Assembly (NCBI GenBank): GCA_903903365.1
Contig: CAIUYS010000380.1
Coordinates: forward strand, 1-9,455
DNA: 9,455 nucleotides
From: an uncultured Methylococcaceae bacterium
Lineage (GTDB): Bacteria > Pseudomonadota > Gammaproteobacteria > Methylococcales > Methylomonadaceae
Reading direction: 5' to 3'
In this document: positions 1 to 5,466 of the stretch, piece after piece
Layout of the letters: every line of letters starts with the position of its first letter
Position numbering within the stretch: the first letter of the stretch is position 1
Notes under the pieces: model-generated
What the model was told of the DNA's origin: nothing
Database searches by the model: none
Seen by the model: the letters and a program-made list of their open reading frames with translations, nothing else
Made by a program: the position numbers and the translations under genes

Positions 1-215
1 AATCAACCACTTTAAAAGCCCCATGGTTAATGTTATTGTTCGTCACCGCGAATTACAATAAAAGCTAAAATAACGGCGATTTGACAGTGCCTATTTAAAT
101 AATTACTGACTTAATGCCTGACAGACCGGTATTTTATCCCCCATAGACATCAACTTAGGCAACTCGCAACAAATAACACCCGCCAAGTTACGCAATACTA
201 CTGTTTAGCTTAGTA

Positions 216-338
216 GTGCGCATCGCGCACCACAACCATGGCAGAGAAAGAACCCTAATTACGCTACATAGAAAAAATAATAGATTGTGGTGCAAATAAA
301 ACCGTTTAGTGGAGCGGTTTTAGGTGCGCGATGCGCAC
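216..338. repeat. 16-bp inverted repeat pair bounding a MITE-like palindromic segment
   Basis: GTGCGCATCGCGCACC at 216-231 recurs as its exact reverse complement at 323-338. Each copy is itself a hairpin: GTGCGC-ATC-GCGCAC at 216-230 and GGTGCGC-GAT-GCGCACC at 323-339. Two further exact inverted pairs lie in the same segment: GCACCACAA (227-235) with TTGTGGTGC (285-293), and TTTAGTGG (305-312) with CCACTAAA (343-350). The interval is far too short for a transposase. It could be a small non-autonomous palindromic element or a REP-type repeat. The inverted repeats are seen directly; mobility is inferred. Confidence 0.6.
298..321 (-). terminator. Candidate intrinsic terminator after dbpA
   Basis: AAAACCG (298-304) and CGGTTTT (315-321) form a perfect 7-bp stem with a 10-nt loop, about 40 nt beyond the dbpA stop codon. 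Read on the minus strand, the stem is followed by ATTT, so the U tract is short; A and T runs on both sides would allow action in either direction. The GC hairpin at 323-339 sits just upstream in the dbpA transcript and could add to the effect. Termination is inferred from structure only. Confidence 0.4.
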
Positions 339-362
339 CCTACCACTAAAGCGGGTAACCGC

Positions 363-1751
363 TTATCCCCATTTAGACTTACGAACCATAAAGTTGCGAC
401 CCTTTATTTTTCCGTTTTGTAAACAAGCCAAGGCTTCATCAACGCTATTTTGCTTGATGGCGACATAAGCATGCGCATCAAAAATATCAATTTTTCCGAC
501 TTCACTACCCTCAATTCCTGCATCACCTGTTAATGCACCCAAAATATCGCCCGGACGCACTTTATCCTTACGACCGCCATCTATCCACAACGTGACCATC
601 GGCGGCTCAAACCGGCGTTCATAACTCATCTGAAAAGGTGCAATCTCTTCCCACTTGGCAGGAATGGATTGATACTCTTCAATGGATTTAACCCTGTTTA
701 ATTCCTGTTCCGTACATAAGCTCAGTGCCAAGCCTTTTTTTCCTGCACGACCGGTACGCCCGATTCGGTGTACATAAATCTCGGGATCCCACGGCAAATC
801 ATAATTAATGACTGCTTGCAGCTCTTTAATATCCAGTCCGCGTGCAGCCACATCGGTAGCGACAAGAACTGAACAGCTTTTATTGGAAAACCTGACCAAC
901 ACCTGGTCGCGATGCTTTTGATCCAAGTCGCCATGCAGCGCCTGAACGGAAAAACCGCTATTCTCCAAAGCGCTCGCTATATCCTGACACTCTCTTTTGG
1001 TATTACAAAATACCACCGTCGATTCAGGTCGATGATACGCTAACAGATAGCCCAACGCGCTTATACGTTGAGACTTTTCTATTTGATAAAAACGTTGCTC
1101 AATAACACTCTCATGATGACTGCTGTCAATACTCACTGACACCGGCTTATATTGAAACTTCTGACTGATTTCGCGGATAGGATCGGCATAAGTCGCTGAA
1201 AACAGCAAGGTTTGCCGGTGCGTAGGTGCGTAAGAAATCACTTCGGTAATAATCTCTTCAAAACCCATATCCAACATGCGGTCGGCTTCATCCAGCACCA
1301 GCACTTTTAGGTTACTTAAACGCAAACTGCGTTTACGCAAATGCTCTTGCAAACGTCCCGGCGTTCCCACCACAACATGCACACCATGTTCCAGTGATCC
1401 CACCTGTGGCCCAAACGGTACGCCACCGCACAAAGACAACACTTTAATATTTTGGGTAAAACGCGCCAGTCTGCGAATTTCCTTAGACACTTGATCAGCC
1501 AACTCACGGGTTGGACAGACCACCAAAGCCTGAACCCTAAAACTGGTTAAATCCAGTCGGGATAACAAACCAATACCAAAGGCAGCCGTTTTACCACTGC
1601 CGGTTTTAGCCTGGGCAATGACATCCCTGCCCTCCAGAATATGCGGCAAACTTTCAGCCTGGATTGGGGTTAAATGGGTATAACCCAAGGATTCAATGTT
1701 TTCAAGCAGGGCGGGTTTTAAGGGTAAAGAAGAAAATTCAGCAGTATTCAC
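363..1751 (-). CDS. dbpA: ATP-dependent RNA helicase DbpA (DEAD-box)
   Basis: A 462-residue DEAD-box helicase. Visible motifs in order are the Q motif (Phe6 to Gln31), Walker A AKTGSGKT (48-55), PTRELA (80-85), TPGR (130-133), DEAD (154-157), SAT (185-187), VATDVAARGLD (297-307) and HRIGRTGR (328-335). After the two RecA-like domains comes a C-terminal RNA-binding domain (about 385-462) containing LWIDGGRKDKVRPGDILGAL, ending MVRKSKWG. This tail and the length, close to E. coli DbpA, separate it from RhlE, SrmB and DeaD. In that family the tail binds hairpin 92 of 23S rRNA and the helicase acts in late 50S assembly. The start codon is GTG, preceded by a weak AAGAG. The gene is monocistronic here and divergent from the pyrophosphatase gene. 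It appears intact. Confidence 0.96.
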   Translation of the reverse strand: MNTAEFSSLPLKPALLENIESLGYTHLTPIQAESLPHILEGRDVIAQAKTGSGKTAAFGIGLLSRLDLTSFRVQALVVCPTRELADQVSKEIRRLARFTQNIKVLSLCGGVPFGPQVGSLEHGVHVVVGTPGRLQEHLRKRSLRLSNLKVLVLDEADRMLDMGFEEIITEVISYAPTHRQTLLFSATYADPIREISQKFQYKPVSVSIDSSHHESVIEQRFYQIEKSQRISALGYLLAYHRPESTVVFCNTKRECQDIASALENSGFSVQALHGDLDQKHRDQVLVRFSNKSCSVLVATDVAARGLDIKELQAVINYDLPWDPEIYVHRIGRTGRAGKKGLALSLCTEQELNRVKSIEEYQSIPAKWEEIAPFQMSYERRFEPPMVTLWIDGGRKDKVRPGDILGALTGDAGIEGSEVGKIDIFDAHAYVAIKQNSVDEALACLQNGKIKGRNFMVRKSKWG

Positions 1752-1833
1752 AAGGACTCTTTTATATCAAACGCTAGTGGCGGCGAACTGCCGTCATGTA
1801 ATTGACTATGATAACAGAAAACGATGTTTTAAG

Positions 1834-1862
1834 TTGACACTAAAGAGCTAATCACATAGTAA
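1834..1862 (+). promoter_or_regulatory. Candidate sigma-70 promoter for the pyrophosphatase gene
   Basis: A perfect -35 box TTGACA (1834-1839) is followed after exactly 17 nt by a poor -10 box TAGTAA (1857-1862). It points toward the pyrophosphatase gene and would give a leader of roughly 260 nt that runs antisense to the small ORF at 1914-2075. An imperfect 8-bp hairpin (1880-1887 with 1897-1904, one G-U pair) would lie early in that leader. The weak -10 box keeps confidence low. Confidence 0.22.
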
Positions 1863-1913
1863 ACCCGTTCTGCCCACAAAACCCGCTGACAGCGAGAGTG
1901 GGTTAGCTAATTC

Positions 1914-2075
1914 TCAATATTCCGCCTCCGTTGCTGGATAAAATACATTTCTGACACTATACTCCGAAGTGGGTAACTGACGGTAGAAAGGCTTTTGACG
2001 TGCCAGATTGGCAGCCTTACCGACGAATCCCAAGACCTGTAACAGCGTTTTTTTATCATTGAAAGGGTTGACCAT
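1914..2075 (-). CDS. Small unrecognised ORF (53 aa), possible gene or gene remnant
   Basis: Reading from ATG at 2075, this frame gives a 53-residue product that begins MVNPFNDKKTLLQVLG and ends VFYPATEAEY. The frame stays open back to a stop at 2109-2111, which adds FDGLFGHSHWL before the Met. The composition looks protein-like: an amphipathic LLQVLGFVGKAANLARQ stretch, then an aromatic-rich tail with five Tyr. I do not recognise the family. There is no good Shine-Dalgarno before the ATG, so it may be the 3' remnant of a longer gene whose upstream part was lost where the pyrophosphatase gene now begins. It lies opposite the long leader of that gene and could also be a chance ORF. Confidence 0.35.
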   Translation of the reverse strand: MVNPFNDKKTLLQVLGFVGKAANLARQKPFYRQLPTSEYSVRNVFYPATEAEY

Positions 2076-2130
2076 TAGCCAATGGCTATGCCCAAATAAT
2101 CCATCAAATTATCTTAATCGTAGGCTCTCA

Positions 2131-4620
2131 ATGCAAAAACTGACGAGTATAGTGTGGCGCTTTGCCCAACAACAACTGACTTCCTTTGCCATTTTTGCAC
2201 TGGTGTTGATTACGCCAGATTTCGCGTTGGCGGGCGAGGCCGATATCGTAGTTCCGGATTTAAGCCAAGGCATTTATCTGGGCATGAATGGTCGGGCGCT
2301 GCTGATGGTCGGTCTTGTGATTTGCCTATTAGGCATGATGTTTGGCTTGTGGGCCTTCAACGGGCTCAAGAACCTGCCCGTACACCAGTCCATGCGCGAT
2401 ATTTCAGAACTAATCTATGAAACCTGCAAAACCTACCTGCATACCCAAGGCAAGTTCATCATGTTGCTGTGGGTCTTTATCGCCGTTGTCATCAGCGTGT
2501 ACTTCGGCTGGTTAAAGCCTATCGGCGAAGGCGCTGAAGCCATGCTCAACCTCGCGATTATCTTGGTATTCAGCTTGATCGGCATCGCCGGCAGCTATAG
2601 CATCGCGTGGTTTGGTATCCGCATCAATACCTTTGCCAACTCACGTACGGCGTTTGCAAGCCTGCGCGGCATGCCTTATGCAACCAGTGCGATCCCGCTC
2701 AAGGCCGGCATCAGCATCGGAACGGTCTTGATTGCAATCGAACTTATCATCATGCTCGCCATTCTGTTGTTTATCCCGGGTCGTCTGGCCGGCGTGTGCT
2801 TTATCGGTTTCGCCATCGGTGAATCTCTCGGTGCGGCGGCTCTACGTGTGGCGGGCGGCATTTTTACCAAAATTGCCGACATCGGCGCCGACCTCATGAA
2901 AATTTTCTTCAAGATCGAGGAAGATGATGTTCGAAACCCTGGCGTCATCGCCGACTGTACCGGCGACAACGCAGGCGATTCGGTCGGCCCGACCGCCGAT
3001 GGTTTTGAAACCTACGGCGTCACCGGCGTCGCGCTTATCACCTTTATCTTGCTTGCCGTTGCCGACCCAAAAGTTCAGGTTGACCTGCTCATCTGGATTT
3101 TTGCCATGCGTATTGTCATGATTATCACGTCGGTCGGCTCCTATTGCCTAAACGGGCTTATCTCGAAAGCAATATGGGGCAATGCGTTGCAGTTTGACTT
3201 TGAGCAGCCACTCACTAATTTGGTGTGGCTCACTTCGCTGCTATCGATCATCATGACCTACACGATCTCGTATGCCATGATTCCTGATCTCGGCGGCAAC
3301 CTCAGTTTGTGGTGGCAACTTTCGACCATCATCAGCTGCGGTACACTGGCCGGCGCCATCATCCCGGAACTCGTAAAAGTATTCACCTCAACCAAGTCGA
3401 TACATGTTCAGGAAGTCGTCACGGCATCACGTGAAGGCGGTGCCTCGCTGAACATCTTGGCAGGTCTGGTCGCGGGTAACTTCTCTGCCTACTGGATTGG
3501 CTTGGCCATCATCGGTCTGATGGGCTGCGCCTGGTTCGTTTCCGGAATGGGCTTAGGTTCTGTTATGGCTTCCGAAGCCGTATTTGCTTTTGGTCTGGTC
3601 GCCTTCGGATTCCTTGGCATGGGCCCTGTGACCATAGCCGTCGATTCCTACGGTCCGGTCACCGACAACGCCCAGTCCGTTTACGTGTTATCCATGATAG
3701 AGTCGCTCCCTAACATCAAGGCAGAATTCAAGAAGGAATTCGGCTTTGAACCAAACTTCAAAAAGGCCAAAGACCTGCTCGAAGAAAATGACGGCACAGG
3801 CAACACCTTTAAGGCATCAGCCAAGCCGGTTTTGATCGGCACCGCCGTTGTCGGCGCGACCACGCTTATCTTCTCGATTATATTACTGATCGCCAAGGGC
3901 GAGGGCTCGGCGGGTCAATTAAGCATCGAACAAATCAACGCCTTATTGCTGACCGCCGGATACAACTTCTCGCTGCTTAATCCGCTCTTTTTGTTGGGAC
4001 TTATCGCTGGCGGCGCGATCATTTACTGGTTTACGGGTGCCTCAATGCAAGCCGTTTCGACGGGTGCTTATCGCGCTGTGGAATTTATCAAAAAACACAT
4101 CAAACTCGATGCCGAGGCGACCCAAGCATCGGTCGCCGACTCCAAACGTGTCGTTGAGATTTGCACCCATTACGCGCAAAAAGGGATGTTCAACATCTTT
4201 ATGACGGTGTTCTTTACGACGCTCGCTTTTGCCTTCTTAAACGAGTTCTTCTTCATCGGCTACCTGGTTTCAATCTCCATTTTCGGTTTGTACCAAGCCA
4301 TTTTTATGGCGAACGCCGGTGGTGCCTGGGACAACGCCAAGAAAATTGTCGAAACCGAACTACACGAAAAAGGCACCGACCTGCACGCCGCCACCATTGT
4401 GGGTGACACCGTAGGCGACCCTTTCAAAGACACCTCGTCGGTCGCGATGAATCCAATCATCAAGTTCACCACCCTGTTCGGCGTGTTGGCAGTGGAACTG
4501 GCTCTCAGCATGAAACACCTAATAACCCTGCGCCTATCGCTGGCCGCCTTGTTCTTCGCTGTGGCCGTCGTGTTCGTGTGGCGTTCTTTCTATCGCATGC
4601 GGATCAAATCAGACATTTGA
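2131..4620 (+). CDS. hppA: Membrane-bound ion-pumping pyrophosphatase (divergent type)
   Basis: This integral membrane enzyme hydrolyses PPi and pumps H+ and/or Na+ across the inner membrane. Family signatures are all present: D250/D254, the DNAGD-type loop with D275, D279 and D283, D290, NAGGAWDNAKK (728-738), and GDTVGDPFKDT with D759, D763 and D767. I start it at ATG 2131 (829 aa). The TTG at 2008 would add 41 non-hydrophobic residues overlapping the opposite-strand ORF. From 2131 the protein opens with a signal-like helix ending FALAGEAD, and AGG lies 6 nt before the ATG. About sixteen hydrophobic segments follow. The sequence is unlike standard HppA: GADLMK is one residue short of GADLVGK, and the loop reads DCTGDNAGDSVGPTADGFETYG. 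Lys561 in GNTFKA sits where K+-independent enzymes carry Lys. Glu293 sits at the Na+-PPase/bacterial position, so the pumped ion is uncertain. Confidence 0.93.
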   Translation: MQKLTSIVWRFAQQQLTSFAIFALVLITPDFALAGEADIVVPDLSQGIYLGMNGRALLMVGLVICLLGMMFGLWAFNGLKNLPVHQSMRDISELIYETCKTYLHTQGKFIMLLWVFIAVVISVYFGWLKPIGEGAEAMLNLAIILVFSLIGIAGSYSIAWFGIRINTFANSRTAFASLRGMPYATSAIPLKAGISIGTVLIAIELIIMLAILLFIPGRLAGVCFIGFAIGESLGAAALRVAGGIFTKIADIGADLMKIFFKIEEDDVRNPGVIADCTGDNAGDSVGPTADGFETYGVTGVALITFILLAVADPKVQVDLLIWIFAMRIVMIITSVGSYCLNGLISKAIWGNALQFDFEQPLTNLVWLTSLLSIIMTYTISYAMIPDLGGNLSLWWQLSTIISCGTLAGAIIPELVKVFTSTKSIHVQEVVTASREGGASLNILAGLVAGNFSAYWIGLAIIGLMGCAWFVSGMGLGSVMASEAVFAFGLVAFGFLGMGPVTIAVDSYGPVTDNAQSVYVLSMIESLPNIKAEFKKEFGFEPNFKKAKDLLEENDGTGNTFKASAKPVLIGTAVVGATTLIFSIILLIAKGEGSAGQLSIEQINALLLTAGYNFSLLNPLFLLGLIAGGAIIYWFTGASMQAVSTGAYRAVEFIKKHIKLDAEATQASVADSKRVVEICTHYAQKGMFNIFMTVFFTTLAFAFLNEFFFIGYLVSISIFGLYQAIFMANAGGAWDNAKKIVETELHEKGTDLHAATIVGDTVGDPFKDTSSVAMNPIIKFTTLFGVLAVELALSMKHLITLRLSLAALFFAVAVVFVWRSFYRMRIKSDI

Positions 4621-4664
4621 ACTGCTTGAAGCTATCTTGTTTGATGGTTAGCAAGTGACCAAGG

Positions 4665-4726
4665 AACAGGTCTTTCTTTAACTCATTAAAATATGATAAT
4701 AAAAGACTTGACCCCCTGTTTTTTTT
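4665..4726 (+). terminator. Possible terminator after the pyrophosphatase gene
   Basis: In the short gap between the two convergent genes, AACAG-GTCTTT (4665-4675) can pair with AAAGAC (4702-4707) and CTGTT (4716-4720), with an 8-nt bulge, directly followed by a T run that extends to 4726. A second T run follows at 4731-4736. The long AT-rich loop and the bulge make it a weak structure. The position and T tracts are seen; the function is a guess. Confidence 0.25.
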
Positions 4727-4787
4727 CAGCTTTTTTAACCAACTTTATAGGTTTTTGATGTTAGGGTCTGAATAATTACTTTCCATC

Positions 4788-5033
4788 TTATGCCGCTTGT
4801 TGTTTTATCTGTGACAACAACATGCTTTCAATGCTTAAGTGGTAATCCAATTCAGTCCATTCTATGCCCGTTCCCTGACAAATAAACTGGTAATTAGTTA
4901 GTTGTTTAAATGTTGCTGCTTGTAGTTCTTTATACCATGACATGGGCGTTAATATAATACGGCCATCCTCAAGCTCAACATGCAAATAACGGTCATCAAA
5001 ATGCACCGCCTTACCTTTAATCAAAATACTCAT
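4788..5033 (-). CDS. DUF2442 domain protein
   Basis: An 81-residue DUF2442 protein, recognised by the pattern VHFDDRYLHVELEDGR, then TPMSWYKEL, the AT..QL.N segment, GTGIEWTELD and HLSIESML. DUF2442 is a small domain without an established biochemical role, often coded next to DUF4160; some such pairs are suspected to be toxin-antitoxin-like, which I cannot show here. I chose ATG at 5033 because this is where the domain begins and because a strong purine-rich AGGAGAGGAG ribosome binding site lies just 5 nt upstream. A longer frame from ATG 5171 (127 aa) also reads into it, but its extra N-terminal part is the tail of the DUF4160 gene, joined by a frameshift. The DUF2442 part itself looks intact. 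Confidence 0.8.
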   Translation of the reverse strand: MSILIKGKAVHFDDRYLHVELEDGRIILTPMSWYKELQAATFKQLTNYQFICQGTGIEWTELDYHLSIESMLLSQIKQQAA

Positions 5034-5249
5034 CCCATCTCCTCTCCTCTCAAACTCGGCACTATGATTTTCGACAATCAATAAAGCTTTCTTGATATCT
5101 TTTGGCTTCATGTAATTATCGATAACTTTTAATGTTGCCAATTCAGTCTTGGCAAAATCACCACCTTTCATTACATGGATATGCTTCGGCTCATACTCAT
5201 TTGCATAAAAGAAAAACTTAAATACTTCGTAAATCAGTAAAGTTGGCCT
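5017..5249 (-). pseudogene. DUF4160 family protein, start codon lost and frameshifted
   Basis: Reading upstream of ATG 5171 in the same frame gives RPTLLIYEVFKFFFYANEYE followed by PKHIHVMKGGDFAK, typical of DUF4160, a protein of about 75-85 aa. Two lesions are visible. The expected start (family MPT...) is AGG at 5247-5249 instead of ATG, and no ATG, GTG or TTG lies between it and the stop at 5256-5258. Near the 3' end a repeated GGAGA unit (plus-strand TCTCC copies at 5038-5047) shifts the frame. Removing one unit restores ERRWDEYFD and a TAA at 5017, giving 75 residues that overlap the DUF2442 start by 17 nt, as in a translationally coupled pair. As it stands the frame instead runs into DUF2442 as ERRGDGMSILI. 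The function of the family is unknown. Confidence 0.75.
5038..5051. repeat. Pentanucleotide tract (TCTCC, 2.8 copies)
   Basis: TCTCC-TCTCC-TCTC on the plus strand (GGAGA units on the coding strand) lies at the DUF4160/DUF2442 junction. One copy fewer puts DUF4160 in its normal reading frame with its own stop. The same purines form the ribosome binding site of DUF2442, so copy number changes both the upstream frame and the strength of that site. Confidence 0.75.
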
Positions 5250-5326
5250 GTTTATTTAGCGGCCTTCTTTAATAACAAAGTTAAGTCGAACAATCAAACC
5301 GCAGTTGTGCGATAGTAAAATACCAC

Positions 5327-5370
5327 CCGCAAAGCTTGCGGTGTATGACGCTTCGCTTATACACCCTACC
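5327..5370. repeat. Double hairpin repeat ending CACCCTACC
   Basis: CCGCAA-AGC-TTGCGG (5327-5341) is a perfect 6-bp stem with a 3-nt loop. It is followed at once by GTGTAT (5341-5346) pairing with ATACAC (5359-5364). The unit ends in CACCCTACC (5362-5370), the same 9-mer that follows the hairpin near dbpA at 336-344, so the two look like members of one intergenic repeat family. In the gltD transcript it may act as a 3' stabiliser or terminator; that is inferred. Confidence 0.55.
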
Positions 5371-5424
5371 TCGCTCAACACCATTACACCCCAAAAGACA
5401 CAAAGTTTTTACCTTGGTTTTTTC

Positions 5425-5448
5425 TTCGTGTCCTTCGTGTCTTCGTGG
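5425..5448. repeat. Short tandem repeat of TTCGTGTC
   Basis: Three near-copies stand in a row just beyond the gltD stop codon: TTCGTGTCC (5425-5433), TTCGTGTC (5434-5441) and TTCGTGG (5442-5448). A related reverse-strand word, GACACAAAG, precedes it near 5396-5404. I have seen similar stretches between genes in many environmental bacteria. No role is evident. Confidence 0.55.
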
Positions 5449-5466
5449 TTAATCAATAAAAAAACT

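Larger units (their letters stand above)
1..362. other. Non-coding region downstream of dbpA
   Basis: No convincing gene is visible in this stretch. The left part (about 1-200) is AT-rich with stops in all frames. The longest minus-strand open stretch I checked by hand, 103-195, is only 31 codons and resembles no family I know. The right part (about 205-350) is dense in inverted repeats, listed separately, and probably supplies the 3' end of the dbpA transcript. The gene to the left lies outside the window, so whether this spacer is convergent or tandem cannot be judged. Confidence 0.7.
5250..5466. other. Non-coding, repeat-rich spacer between gltD and the DUF4160 remnant
   Basis: No gene of any support is visible here. 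The stretch carries two adjacent hairpins and a short tandem repeat, described separately. On the minus strand AAGAAGG, about 13 nt before the AGG that replaces the DUF4160 start, could be the old ribosome binding site. I see no clear intrinsic terminator after gltD apart from a T-rich stretch just past its stop and the hairpins further on. Confidence 0.6.

Noticed and set aside
103..195. A 31-codon minus-strand frame reading LRNLAGVICCELPKLMSMGD
   Set aside because: It has only a TTG start or short internal ATGs, no ribosome binding site and no family I know; it could be a repeat fragment but is too short to call.
4708..4736. TTGACC as a promoter -35 box downstream of the pyrophosphatase gene
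   Set aside because: No acceptable -10 box stands 16-18 nt away and no plus-strand gene follows; the T runs fit a transcript end better.
4788..5171. A single 127-residue two-domain protein starting at ATG 5171
   Set aside because: The ATG falls in the middle of the DUF4160 domain, has no ribosome binding site, and the junction is explained by a repeated GGAGA; DUF2442 has its own strong start at 5033.
5425..5448. TTCGTGTC units as a CRISPR-like array
   Set aside because: The units are 7-9 bp and touch each other, with no spacers and no cas genes.
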